Source: Gnetum montanum (Eukaryota; Streptophyta; Gnetopsida; Gnetales; Gnetaceae). From it: a DNA stretch of 64,000 nucleotides. This document shows, one piece after another, positions 10,571 to 22,249 of the stretch; the first letter of the stretch is position 1, and each line of letters opens with the position of its first letter. The notes beneath the pieces are model-generated. The model worked only from the letters and a program-made list of their open reading frames with translations. It was not told the DNA's origin and did not search any database. Location of the stretch: positions 400,648 through 464,647 of the forward strand of contig MNCI01005623.1 in the NCBI GenBank assembly GCA_015680685.1, written 5' to 3'. The position numbers were made by a program, and so were the translations under genes.

Positions 10571-12430
10571 TTCCCTACAAAATATTAGAAAGGTATGGGA
10601 TTATTAACTAATTGACAACTGATGGTGGAATGGGATGATAGACTCAATGTGCCTAGTGAACGAATCAATAAGAATATTACAACATTAGTCTTCATGACCA
10701 TTGTGGTGAACACTCATACATAAATGACATCCAAGCCTTTATTTGGCAGATGAAGAGAAAGAGAGAGAGAGAGAGAAGATGAAGCATGTTGCCACCAATG
10801 CATAGATTGTGCCTTCTGTTATTTATCCATAGCCATGCCACCAAACTTGCTCCTTTCATAAATTCTCTAGTTCTGGTCCATATTTAGTGCTTTCTCCAAG
10901 CCTAGTCCATTTTTTGTATGATCACCATCTACACACACAACACAATCACAAATGAGCAAGGATAGATGAACCACAATGCAGTTGATAACTTTCCTTGATA
11001 TGAAGTGCATTGGCTAAGTTGTGGTTATGGTAGAAGCTAGTTCAAAGATTTAACACTCGTGACTACCCAAGGTGTAGGGGTTAGGAAAATAGTAGAATGG
11101 AAAAAATTGGAAAATTTGTGCCAGGGCCCCCATGACTAAGAGTGAACTTCTGGTAGCTATAAGATGGAAAAATATGAGGAACAAGAAATATGGGAAAAAT
11201 AACAATGAAAACGCCAATAAAATGGATGTCATGGATGGGGATGAAATAAGAAATGATTAATTGCAGAAAATGTTTAAGGAAAAGAACTTAACAATTGCAC
11301 CAAAAAAGAATGCCAGTGGATCCTTCCCAAAGTAGGTTCATATCTTTTATGCCCTAAAAACCCCACAAACCAAAGAGTCCATAGGCTCNCCTTTTATGCC
11401 CTAAAAATCCCACAAACCAAAGAGTCCATAGGCTCTAGGAATTTCATTTGGAAACAAGGGCTAAAAACTTACTCATAAGAATTTACCAAAGAAAAACAAT
11501 GCATCAACCCATAAACGGACTAATGATAAAACCAGCAATGAGGTGGAAAATGGGAAGAAAGATGGAAAGGAGAAAATGGAATGGAATCCCAAGAACAAGG
11601 TGGTGTAAAATCCCTTATGTATTTTATGGTTAATATGACTGAGTAGAACTCATTTCAAATCCAAACTCAAACCAACCACATTCAGTGACCTCGCATCAAT
11701 AGACTTGGCCAATCCATCTTGTTAAAGAAACAAGAATGCTTCCATAAAGAGTGACCACCATCCCAAGGAGAGTGAGATGGAGAAGCAGGAAGCAAGAAAT
11801 AACCTTAGTTATAGGGAACCTTCAGGCATGGGTAACATGTCTTTCCAATGCCATAACCAGTGCTTGTAGCCCATATTTCTTTATTATGTCTAAGGGTTGT
11901 GCTTTGAATTCTCACTTTTTTTTTTCTTGAGAACCACACCATGTAAAGACTTATTTTTATTCACTGATCTTCCTGATATTTGAACAATGTTAGAATGGCA
12001 GAAAAGCCAACAAAAAGCATCCAAGCACCTACGAGAATGACCAACACAAATGCATCGAACCCCCTTGAAGTCACATCCTTTTCATCCTTTCAGTCTTTCC
12101 TTGGTTTGAAAAATATCCAACCATCAATTTATTAACAAGTTTTCTTAGAAAAAGTGGACTATATAGTTCCAATCCAAAGAAGACCATAGAGTTGTATGGA
12201 TGAGTGGATGGTGTGGACTGATTGCCTGTTTTACCAAAAGAACCATACCTTAATATCAGCATCATAATTCAAAGGTAAAAACCAAACATTAGCAATCAAT
12301 ATGATATAATTCAACCCACCATCATGAGCACTTATTGGATGATGAATAAAAGTATATCAAGCCAACAAAGAAATAGTAAAAATATGAATGATGGTGTAAA
12401 AAAAATAAGAAAAGTTGGAAAAATGTGTAA
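10571..12430 (-). other. 3' noncoding spacer of element B
   Basis: No supported gene; short ORFs here are not conserved. It contains a (GA)n run at about 10754-10777, an unknown base at 11389 between two near-identical 45-bp segments, and a block around 11790-11900 (GGCATGGGTAACATGTC, AGTGCTTGTAGCCCAT) that recurs in G (about 27470-27570) and C (about 37230-37330). Recurrence in three elements suggests a functional 3' region, for example RNA processing or packaging, rather than filler. Confidence 0.6.
11343..11435. repeat. 45-bp direct duplication around an unknown base (probable assembly seam)
   Basis: CTTTTATGCCCTAAAAA... to ...AGAGTCCATAGGCTC occurs at 11344-11388, then N at 11389, then almost the same segment at 11391-11435 (AAACCCC against AATCCCA). 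Two overlapping contig ends left unmerged would look like this. Confidence 0.7.
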
Positions 12431-12439
12431 AACAAAAAT

Positions 12440-13760
12440 TAAAAAAGAACTGAGGGCCTAGAATGGTTAGCATAGGTGGCCATCTTCCCCATGACTGAGT
12501 TGGAAGGAGGAGATCCAAAATAGTGTGCAAGGTTGTCCACGAACAAAGGTAGCATGTGTATTGCTTATCCTAAGCTCATGGAAAGGTTTGGTTTGTTGCA
12601 TGTTGATCAATAGTTTCTTATTCGGGCTCTCAAGTTTGTATATTTTCATGGCCCCTAAAGGAAAGGTTGCATAAATAATATAAGGTCCTTCCCACAGTGT
12701 TTGAAATTTGGTATGTTGTGGCACATGTGTGGGATTCTAGTAGAGAACCTTATCTCCTGGTTGATATTTAACTTTCCTAATCCTTAGGTCATGACATTTT
12801 TTATTGAATGCCTTGTGCAATTCATTAGATGATAGGGAAACTAGTTGGTTTTCATCTAGCAAGTTAAGGGTTACTAGCTATTGTTTCTATGCTAGATCAA
12901 GGTCAAGGTTGAGGTCACATGCCATGGATAGTGTACAGAGCTTAGTTTGAATGGGAAGTATTGGTAATTTACCATACACTAACTCATAGGGAGAGTAGCC
13001 TATAGGGAGTTTCCATCTGGAGTGGTATGCCCAAAGAGCATCATTCAGTTTAGTGCTCCACTCTCAGCTAAACTTGCTCATGGTTCTTGTCAATAGCTTC
13101 ATAATCTCCCTATTGGTGACCTCTGCTTGACCGTTTTCTTGGAGGTGGTATGTTATATTCAATTTATGCTCAACCCCTAAGCATTGCATTAATTTCCAAA
13201 AAGTTGCACTTGTTAAGTGTGTACCATTGTCTGAAGTAAGTGCACATGGCACACCAAACCTGTTTATGATTTTTCGTTGAACAAATTGTGCAGCTGTAGA
13301 GGTTGTATAATCCTTAATAGTAGCTACTTCTGCCCATTTTGTAAGATAATCAATGGTAACAATAATATAAGCTTTTCCATTGGACATTGGTGTAATCAGC
13401 CCCATAAAATCAATTCTCCAAATGTCGAAGGATTCTAATAGTTGGATCCATTGTTGTGGACCCTCCATTCTAGCAATCATTCCCCCATCATGTTGACAGT
13501 GCTCAAAAGATTGGACAAATTGATGGGCATCTTGAAATAATGTAGGCCAATAATATCCTGCAAGCAAGATCTTGATGGTCATTCATTTCCTAATGTAATA
13601 ACCCCCACAAGGGCCCTCATGAGCATCTTGGAGAACTTGCAATTGATCTATATCTGGAACACACCATTGAACCAAGCCATCGAGACACACTTTGTAAAGT
13701 TGCCCATTGATCTCCATAAAGCACTTGGCTCAGTGAAGAAACTATTGTTTCTTCTTAAGG
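12440..13760 (-). pseudogene. Integrase of element B
   Basis: The catalytic core is readable at 13064-13582: YYWPTLFQDAHQFV, then IWRIDFMG (first Asp), TSDNGTHLTS (second Asp) and NGQAEVTNREI (Glu). The C-terminal domain is at 12467-12724 with FQTLWEGPYIIYATFPLGA and QTKPFHE. Both parts are in the same frame as RT, separated by nonsense codons. Upstream (about 13600-13760) is the zinc-binding region. The usual YHPQ is YHLQ here. It would insert the cDNA into the genome. Confidence 0.88.
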
Positions 13761-13879
13761 TTTAGCTCTTGTGGTATTTTTTGGGTGAGGAGATAGCTAA
13801 GAATGCTACTGTACCAGTGTGTCTCCATGGGTGATTGATTATTCACTACACCAACAAAGAGGAATTCATCAGGGAAATA

Positions 13880-14227
13880 ATCAGAAATTGAATACTCATC
13901 CTCTTTGTTGTCCCATCACAACTGAGATAAATGATTAGCAACTACGTTCTTGGTGCCTTTATGATCGATCATTGTAAGATCAAACTCCTGTAAGATTACA
14001 AGCCATCATATGATACGAGGGCTTACCATTGGCTTATTCATGAGGAACCTTATTGCACTATGATCTGTATGTGTATATATTTTATATCCCAATACATAGT
14101 GTCTAAAATTTTCTAGTGCAAACAATACAACCATTAATTCTTTCTATGTTGTAGTGTAGTTAAGTTGTGCATCGACAATACTTCTACTTGCACCGTGGAT
14201 GTAATAAGGATGCTTTTGTTCATCTAA
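13880..14227 (-). pseudogene. RNase H of element B
   Basis: Reverse-strand wording includes NYTTTXKELMVVLFALENF, a DHSAIRFLMNK segment and KGTKNVVANHLSQL, all typical of plant gypsy RNase H and its junction to integrase. At least two stops interrupt it. It would remove RNA from the RNA/DNA hybrid during reverse transcription. Confidence 0.8.
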
Positions 14228-15376
14228 CTATGTAAGTACAACTCCTAAGGCATAGTTGGACACGTCAATCATGATATGGAATGGTTTGGACCAGTCAGGA
14301 GCATGTAGAATGGGTGTTTCTACTAGCTTTTGTTTCAGAGTTTGGAAAGCTAATTCACATTCCCTGGTCCATTCGAAAGGTATGTCCTTTTTCGTTAATT
14401 CCACTAATGGTTTGGCAACCTTTAAAAAGTTCTCAATAAATTTCCTATAATAGCCAATGTGTCTAAGGAACGATTGAATATCTTTGACAGTTTTTCGTTG
14501 ACGGGTAATTCCTTGGATAACTTTGATTTTCTCAGGGTCTGCCTCTATCCCTATGTATGATATTTTTTGTCCTAGTACTATGCCTTCTTGGACAATCAAA
14601 TGGCTTTTTAGCCAGTTGAGCCTCAAATTGGTTTCTACACATCTTTTTAACACTTGCTCTAACCGGTCCAAGGCTTGATCAAAGTTTGCTCCATAAGTGG
14701 AGAAGTCATCCATAAAGACCTCCACACCATTCCCTATCTGCTGCTGGAATATGCTTAAAAATAGTTATTGAAATGTTGCAGGGGCATTGCACAAGCCAAA
14801 CAACATTTTTTTGTATGCAAACATTCCCCAAGGACTGGTGAACGTAGTCTTGGCTTGGTCTTCTAGGGATATTTGTATTAGGTTATATCCACTATATCCA
14901 TCTAGAAAACTATAATAGTGATGCCTTGTGATTGTTTCTAAGACTTGGTTGACAAATGGCAATGCAAAGAAATCTTTGAATGTTTCCATATTTAGTAGCC
15001 TAAAATCTATGCACATCCTTCATTTGCCTCCCTTTCTAGGTACAATAACTAAGGGGCTAACCCATTCGCTATTAGCAATGGGGTATATGAACCCAGCCTT
15101 GAGAAACTGTTCAATTTCTTCCTTCACTACTTGCTTCAGCTTTGGGTTCAATCGTCTCTATGGCTGTTTTCAAGTCTTCATGGAGGGGTCGGTGTAAATC
15201 TTATGTTGGCATATCCTAGGATCTATTCCAGTTAATTTTGAATATGACCAAGTGAAGGCTTTTAACCATTTATTTATTACCTTCACTAGTCTCTCTTTTT
15301 GTTGCGGAGAAAGCTTAGCATTAATAATTACCAGTTTTTCATTTTTAAGGAACATGTATTCCATACCAAAGGGCAA
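14228..15376 (-). pseudogene. Reverse transcriptase of element B
   Basis: One frame from 15376 down to 14228 with a few stops. MCIDFRLLN at about 15016, SFLDGYSGYNLI near 14900, FGLCNAPATFQ at about 14770, and the catalytic EVFMDDFSTYGANF at about 14720 with both aspartates intact. The YSFLDGYSGYN and VLKRCVETNLRLNW wording points to the Athila clade. Upstream, EIEQFLKAGFIYPIANSEWV is also readable at about 15115-15056. Confidence 0.9.
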
Positions 15377-15689
15377 CGATTTTAGCTTGAGGGACTCCTA
15401 CTTAAATTTCTTAGGGATTTCCAACTTCCCCCAATTGATATTTTTGAGGTTAAGGCTTGAAATTTGGTGGTGGACTTGCTCTAATGTGTCTATGCTATTG
15501 ATGTAAGCACAAGTCAAAACCTCAATTAGTTCCATGCATATGATTGAACTTCTTTCTTGATCAGTTGTCAACCACTAGGTTCCTTCCTATCCTGTGGCTG
15601 CTACATACAGGCATATTTGTATGTTGATCACTTGTGCACACTGATTTCATGTAGGCAATATTAAGCTTTGCACAACCCATGACCTCTAC

Positions 15690-16224
15690 ACACAATTACA
15701 CCCTATGTCACTGTATGTAATGCATGGAACTTTCTTCTTCTCGATCTTCCTGAGTGTGTTTTCCTTTGATATTTCCAGTGAAATATCTTGGATTCCTAGG
15801 TGCACATCAACTGTGCTTAACCACGCTCTTTCCATTATGATTGGGAAGTCCCCCTTACCGTTGTTCACCTAAATCACTAGGAAGTCAACTAGGTACGACC
15901 ACACACAAATAGTGTAATAATGTCCTCCACTAGTTCCAATGAGACAGTGATGGACTGGTTAGCCAACTCTAAATGAATGTTGCTCTTTTTTAATGGAGGT
16001 AGGTTCTAGGCTTTATACATTTCTTGAGAAATCAAGTTAACACCGAAACCTGAATCCAAAAGAGCCTTGCATAGTTCATTTTCAATGATTTGTAAGTATA
16101 TAAAAGGACTTCCAGGATCAAATAATATCTTGGGAAGATGGCCAACTTTGATCCAATCGATGATAGCATGTGTTAGCATGACTGTATGTGTTGAGTGTCG
16201 TGGTTGGGTTGAAGGAAGCTCCAA
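15690..16224 (-). pseudogene. Aspartic protease of element B
   Basis: ALLDSGFGVNLISQEMYKA at about 16065-16006 contains the D-S-G active site; plant gypsy proteases usually have D-T-G or D-S-G. It continues with LELANQSITVSLELVEDII to about 15900, then changes frame to FPIIMERAWLSTVDV at about 15850. gag-protease and RT-integrase lie in different frames, which could be a true programmed shift or a decay event. It would cleave the Gag-Pol precursor. Confidence 0.8.
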
Positions 16225-18714
16225 AGTTTTGATTGATACTGAGGCATCTAAAGAATCAGCCGCTTGTGATTACAAGGGCTTGGTTGGACTGTTGGTTCTA
16301 AAGAAAGGTATTTTCTTCATGTGGTTGTTGGAACCAATAGTAGGTTGAGAGTTAATAACCCTTGTGGCATTACATTGCTATAGCTAGGTAGGGATTTCAC
16401 CCTGCATAGCTGGAGTAGGTGGTACTGGAGCTATTGGTGGAAGAGATATGGCCGGATGAGAAGGATGGAATGTTTTTGGAACATTGCCCCTAGGAGAAGG
16501 AGCCCTATAATACTTATGAGCTTGGTAGTGAGGTTGAGGAGTAACATGATTAGTAGAGTCACGTGAAAGGATTGGCTGCTGCATGTAATATCCATGCTGT
16601 TCAAGTTGCCCGTAAGGATATTATTGCCTTGGTGGTGGTATTCCCCATGATTATGGGTATTTCCACTATTGATATTGCTCAATCGGTTGTGGTTGAGTTC
16701 CATTGGGATAATACATTAAGGGTTGGTGGAACTGTCTTGGGTTACCTTGGTGGTAAGGTAACCTTCAGGGTGTTTTCCGTTTGTACAATCATGGGTTGAG
16801 TGCATACACCCCATACTCCTACAAATGTGAGATTACAAGGTAACATTACTTAGGATGGTCATATTGACATATCTTGCATCCACTATCATTGTCTATTTTT
16901 GAATCCACAACCTCTTCAACAATGGCAAATTTTCCCTTACCCTTGCTACATGCATGTTTAGCTTCTTTCTTTTTTCTTTTTTCGTGATCCCTACCTTGCT
17001 CTCTAGAGTCCTCTACTATTTTTAGAATTGTTTGAAATCTATTGTCTAGGGAATCCCACATTTGGTCTACCTTTGCTAAAACTTATGATCTCATCTTTTG
17101 GATAGGCAAAGTTTTCCTATTCACCATCTCTTCAAGTGGTGACTCTTCTTCATCCTCACAAAATCTTACTCCCCTTTTTCAAAGGGAAGGATCTTGATTA
17201 TACTCTTTTGTACTTTCTCTCTTCCATAGCTCACCTTCTTCCTTAGCAACTTGCTCCAATAGTCTTTGAATTTGATGGGACTAAAGCTCATATAGTCTTC
17301 CTTGAGCATGAGTCCAAAGGCTTCTTCTCATTTTATGCCTAAGCTCATCCACAAGATGGCATAGTTGATCCCTTTGCAAATAACCATGGCCAGTACAATG
17401 ATGTAACAATGCATAGTATTTGCCCATGGTATCATCCAAGGGTTTATCTCCTCCTTGTTTCCAACCTTGGATTTGCTTTCACAGGTTCGACACTCGGGAG
17501 TACGTTTGGTACTTATCGTTGAACAATTCTAACATGGTACTCCACCTACGAATGGATTCTGGTTCTAAGGACTGGTACCAGCTTTCTACTTCTTTAACTA
17601 GTGTCCATGGAAATAACTTAATTTTTTGCCATTCATTCTCTATGTTTTGTAAGGCACATGCATCATGGAATTCTTGTAAGTGATTCTGAGGATCAGCATT
17701 GTATCCCCCTTCAAATCGTGGAATATTGTTCATATCTAATCTCTTGATCCTACTATCTTTCTGGTGCCTTATTGGAATTCTAATAGCCTCAGTGAAGTCA
17801 AACATACTTTGAGTAATGAGTAGAGGTTCATCATGACTTTCTTGTCCATGGCATCTATGATGCCTATGTTGTTCCCTACTCTTCCTTTTTCTATGTTGTC
17901 ATTCTCTAGAGTGCCTTCGTCCCCTTTCCTGGCAATTTCTTCTATGACCTCCATTTTGCCTACCTTTATCCCCATGGTCTTTTTCTTTATGACTACATCC
18001 GAATATTGAAGGAGAGGATGAAGGAGATGTTGAAGGTGAAGAAAAAGGGGAACCATCACCATGACAGTGTTTTCTACCTTCTCTTTGATGGTCTTTTCCT
18101 CGATTGCAATTGCAATCAAAATGTCCATCTTTATCATGTGTCCATGTCCCTTTTTTAGATCCTTTGTGCCCATGGGTATCAAAACCTGGGTTACGAATAG
18201 TGGAATGAAGGTTCTAATACACAATCCCTTAGCCAAAGTCAAGGGGAGGAACATCATTGTATGGGTGACTACCTGAGGTAGGTTCACCACCCTCATTTTC
18301 ACTTAAGATATCTAGGACATCCTAGGACCACTTATCCTTCAAAGACTTATGATGTCTCTCCTGTTGCAAGTTCCTTTGACATTGTGCCTCCATAGGATGG
18401 TACTCTCTCGAGTCATGGTCTTACACAATGTATTCTATGTGTAAGTGTGGCATGCCAATTCATGTGAGAGCACAAAGAAGCATGCTTGGGACTGAACGAT
18501 CGAGAGGTAATACTATGTTACCTTCTAATTCCCACCAATTTAGTTGTTCATCTTGATGAAGGATAAAGGTGAAGTCTAATATATACTCATTAGGATGAAT
18601 ATATAACACTCAAAACTATTGAGGGACTGGCGGATCACTGTCATGTGTATTATGCCACCGATTGTTTCCTATTTTAGACCTAGGTGATGAAGCACTTTCG
18701 TACGAAGGAGACAT
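16225..18714 (-). pseudogene. gag of element B
   Basis: Starts near 18714 on the minus strand (MSPSYESASSPRS). An N-terminal part (HPNEYILDFTFI) precedes a charged, histidine/arginine-rich linker. The Retrotrans_gag core is at 17479-17805 (MNNIPRFEGGYNADPQNHLQ, KIKLFPWTLVKEVESWYQSL) and a basic KRKKKEAKHACSKGKGK segment near 16970. The zinc knuckle CKICQYDHPK lies at about 16850-16880. A proline/glutamine-rich tail leads to the protease. Several stops are present. Confidence 0.82.
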
Positions 18715-18831
18715 ACTTGTCTGTTTAGTGTGCAATGTATTCCTATTTTTTATTTTCTCAACCAACCCTAAGGGTTTGTTCCAATGATGTGAATGATCTC
18801 CTAAGTCCTAATTAGCACACAAACAATTGAG

Positions 18832-18849
18832 TCCCCAAGAACAACGCCA
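18832..18849 (-). other. Primer binding site of element B (tRNA-Asp type)
   Basis: On the minus strand TGGCGTTGTTCTTGGGGA, one base inside the 5' LTR. 13 of 18 bases agree with the tRNA-Asp complement by my count; the start TGGCG and the end GGGGA are kept. Confidence 0.65.
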
Positions 18850-18850
18850 A

Positions 18851-19662
18851 TGATGAGTGATAACATACCCCTATGCTCAACCATACGAATACAAGTGTTT
18901 CGCACACGATCCAGTCAAATTCCAAGGAATAAGGACGATTTGGTTGATCATTGTCTTCCCAAGCTTACCTCTATGTCACGATTGTATGGTTAAGTAAGCT
19001 TGAGGCATATGATTTTTATAGCTTTTATGTTTTTATGTCTTGTGTTAATAGGGAAGGAGAGAGATAACTAAGTGACTAATTTAACTTAACTACTTATTAA
19101 CTAGGCTTTAATTAATCCTAACACCAATATCCCTTCTCACTTTCCATACACATCCTAAACCAGTGCAACACTACTAGGATTACCAAACACGAATCGTTAC
19201 TGGGTTACCAAGTGTTACATGCATGCTTGAAGTGATCGTACTATATGTACTTAATTAAGAGAGTTGTAGGATGAGAGAGAATCATTAATTAACTAGGAAA
19301 GCATTTAATAACATCAATTAACACTAATTAATCGATTCTGGATACTGCAAGGTTTATCATAAAGTTCGTCTTTATTGTTGTACACAAGGTGTGCTCAAGT
19401 ACACAATGCTTGAATAAAGATTCGTTCACTTTGTGACTCCTACTGTGGGCATGCAAAAATAATTCTAACTCTGGGAGGGAGAAAAGGCAAGAGTTCAGCT
19501 AAGGTTCTAACTATCTAATGCAAAACCAAGTGTGCCTACCTCTTATTTATAGACAATGAGGCAGGTCTTGATATTGGGTATCCGACATCACATGGTAGGC
19601 TCCGATATCATGGACCCAATATCGCAGATGCGATATCGTGGTCTCGATATCGTGGTTCATCA
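18851..19662 (-). repeat. 5' LTR of element B
   Basis: 812 bp, TGATGAGTG at 18851 and GGTTCATCA at 19662. TATAAATA reads on the minus strand at 19544-19551, preceded in transcription order by GATATC-type palindromes at about 19565-19655. ATGCT follows at 19663-19667. Confidence 0.92.
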
Positions 19663-19667
19663 ATGCT

Positions 19668-19748
19668 CAATTAAGGTACTATATTTTTTTCATGAATGAC
19701 ATGTCACCAAGCTATACTGGTAGCATGTGTCCATTCTTTAATCATGAA
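19668..19748. other. Host flank right of element B
   Basis: Short AT-rich stretch continuing the locus at 574-937. Nothing recognisable. Confidence 0.5.
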
Positions 19749-20956
19749 GGAATGTGAATTTTAGATCCAAGGGGTTTCAATGGATGTACATACAAATTAT
19801 TGTTTTAGTTATATTTAAGGTCGTATTGAGTTGCACAAGTTTTGATAGGGGTAAATTTAATATCCTACTCTTATTGAAAGGATTTGAAATTGAAATGCAA
19901 TTTATGAAGGTTGAAGTATTAATGGTGCTTACTTTACCAAATCCAAAAACAAATTGCTCTCTTATGTGGTAAAAAATGTTGAGCTATCTCATTATTGAGG
20001 TATAAAACTTGGACCTCCACTAAAATCTTTATTCTTCATCATTTTTTAGGTTATTTGCAAGTCCAATGTTTTTAAAATTGACAATACAGAACTTTTTACC
20101 ATTCTTGATACCAATGCTACATAAATCATCACATAGAAGATACATTTAGATTTTTCTATTCATTTTTTAACTAATAGTTTACCCTATTTAAGAGATATGG
20201 GTCCATATCAAATATTTTAAAATATAAGTCCTATATACAATTAGTAAATCAATAATAATAAGAATTTAATATTTTGATAAAAAATATATTTAAATAATAT
20301 GTTGATTAAAAAATAAAATATAACTTTTTATGGAATATTAAAACTTTAAGCATAGAGGAATGTGAATTTTAGATCCAAGGGGTTTCAATGGATGTATGTA
20401 AATATTTTAGTTTTAGTTATATTTAAGGTTGTATTGAGTTGCACAAGTTTTGATAGTGGTGAATTCAATATCCTACTCTTATTGAAAGGATTTGAAATTG
20501 AAATGTAGTTTATGAAGGATGAAGTATTAAGGGTGCTTACTTTACCAAATCCAAAAACAAATTGCTCTCTTATGTGGTAAAAAATGTTGAGCTATCTCAT
20601 TATTGTATAAAACTTGGACCTCCACGGAAATCTTTATTCTTCATCATTTTTTAGGTTATTTGCAAGTCCAATGTTTTTAAAATTGACAATACAGAACTTT
20701 TTACCATTCTTGATACCAATGCTACTACATAAATCATCACATAGAAGACACATTTAGGTTTTTCTATTCATTTTTTAACTAATAGTTTACCCTATTTAAG
20801 AGATATGGGTCCAAATAAAATATTTTAAAATATAATTCCTATACACAATTAGTAAATCAATGATAATAAGAATTTAATATTTTGATAAAAAAATTATTTA
20901 AATAATATGCATGATTAAAAAATAAAATATAACTTTTTATGGAATATTAAAATAAA
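19749..20956. repeat. Tandem duplication of about 600 bp, two copies
   Basis: GGAATGTGAATTTTAGATCC begins copy 1 at 19749 and copy 2 at 20357, a period of 608. Copies are nearly identical apart from small indels (for example GAGG missing near 20605) and point changes, and both end in TTTTTATGGAATATTAAAA. The unit is AT-rich and noncoding in both copies. Confidence 0.88.
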
Positions 20957-21550
20957 CCAAACACTTTTAAATTTTGAATTTACATTTTTTTTTACTCTAA
21001 ACAATAGAGGACAAAACAAAGATGAAGATGAGAATCACATCTCAACCAAAAATAAGAAAAATCTTTCAATTTTATACCTTGTATGCATTGATTACCATGA
21101 AAAAGAGAGCAAATCGTAGTTTATCTCAAAAAGGGTAGGGCAAAGAGTAAGAAAGAAAAATGACTAATGCACAGTGGAGGAAGGAATGAGAGACTGATGC
21201 ATATGGTAAAATAATATGCAATTTCTATACATATTCCAAAAGCATGGAAATATGGATGAATAACATGCACATGACATGCTAACATGCATGGACATGCTTT
21301 GCTACATTGGAAATAAGGCTTGTGGGGCCAAAAAATAGTCAACAAAGATCAGTAATATGCCTATATATTTATATATGTGGTGTATCTCATGTATAGTACT
21401 AGTGAATGGGTTGCAAATATATGCACAAGTTTGCTATATCTACATCCTAGCCTATAATATACAATTTATTTGTTTGTAAAATTATATGAAATTGGACTAT
21501 ATATATCTTTTTAGAAAATCCAAAATTCTAGCCTATAATGTTTTAGTTGT
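20957..21550. other. AT-rich host sequence, no gene seen
   Basis: Contains several ATATAT stretches and short ORFs on the minus strand with no recognisable domain or repeat partner in the window. Confidence 0.5.
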
Positions 21551-21559
21551 ACATATATT

Positions 21560-21738
21560 TAGACTAACAATAGCCTAGTGGTATGGGTCTTGGCTTGGTA
21601 ACCCTAAGTCATAGGTTTAATTCTACTAGGTAGCATTACATTATAAAATTCGATAAATCTTGGAGCATACCTATATTTCAATTGTTTCAAGTTTCAACAT
21701 TACCACCCCCACGCCCATCCCTTCCTACCTCTTCCTTT
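21560..21738 (+). mobile_element. tRNA-derived SINE-like unit
   Basis: TAGCCTAGTGGTATGGG at 21571 looks like a Pol III A box (TRGCNNAGYNGG) and GGTTTAATTCT at about 21614 like a degraded B box (GGTTCRANTCC), 43 bp apart. The piece CTTGGCTTGGTAACCC between them is typical of plant tRNA-like SINE heads. A pyrimidine-rich tail runs to the copia LTR at 21739. No flanking duplication was found, so the limits are uncertain. Confidence 0.45.
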
Positions 21739-22226
21739 TGGTTGTTTCCATCATACCCATACAATAAAATAAAATCATTAATGCTCCAAAACGTAAAAAA
21801 TTAGAAATATAGAATTTCCATGGGAAAAATATTCAAAGTAAAAACCCTAGTAGAAATCATTTACTTGATCATTAGCATTAGTAGCAATACAACTTCAAAG
21901 ATTGAAGCTTAATGTGAATTTACAACTTGCACTATTTTGAAGATTATGAAATGGTACATTTCCATCCATCAAGGATGTTTCCTTTGAGCTCCTTTTATAT
22001 TGTCAAGGGTTACAAAAATAAACCCAAAATAAACTCATAATCAATTGTATATGTATCTTTTATTTTGACAAAGGAGTTGGCATAGCTAATACAGGAATTA
22101 CAAATTGGATGGTTGACCTAATAAAAATGCAAAAAAAAAAAAACTATGGTAGAAAAAAATTAAGGAGAAAATCAAAGAAATAATTGAGGGATAATCTAGG
22201 TAGATTTTTCTTCAATCATCTTTACA
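21739..22226 (-). repeat. 3' LTR of copia element F
   Basis: About 488 bp, starting TGGTTGTTTCC and ending ATCATCTTTACA on the plus strand. It parallels 46315-46791 along its length, with many differences and small indels, so the element is old. A reversed polypurine tract (ATTCTCCTTCCT, 22227-22238) follows. Confidence 0.82.
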
Positions 22227-22249
22227 ATTCTCCTTCCTGAAGGTAAAGT

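Larger units (their letters stand above)
938..19662 (-). mobile_element. Element B: Athila-like Ty3/gypsy retrotransposon, interrupted by element A
   Basis: Full-length minus-strand LTR retrotransposon. The 5' LTR is on the right (18851-19662) and the 3' LTR on the left (938-947 plus 9745-10536). A perfect 5-bp duplication ATGCT flanks it at 933-937 and 19663-19667. Order on the minus strand is LTR, tRNA-Asp-type primer site, gag, protease, RT, RNase H, integrase, a noncoding spacer, polypurine tract, LTR. RT and integrase are in one frame broken mainly by nonsense codons, so the copy is not very old. RT and integrase wording is typical of the Athila clade. No env-like ORF is visible downstream of integrase. 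Confidence 0.93.

Noticed and set aside
10537-12430. env-like third ORF downstream of integrase in element B
   Set aside because: Some Athila elements have one, but no ORF of useful length, signal peptide or membrane segment is seen here.
14256-15506. Plus-strand ORFs opposite the B RT
   Set aside because: The minus strand carries the full RT motif set; plus-strand frames have none.
21560-21640. Functional tRNA gene
   Set aside because: A/B-box-like motifs exist but no acceptor stem or anticodon arm pairing is visible; SINE-like origin is more likely.
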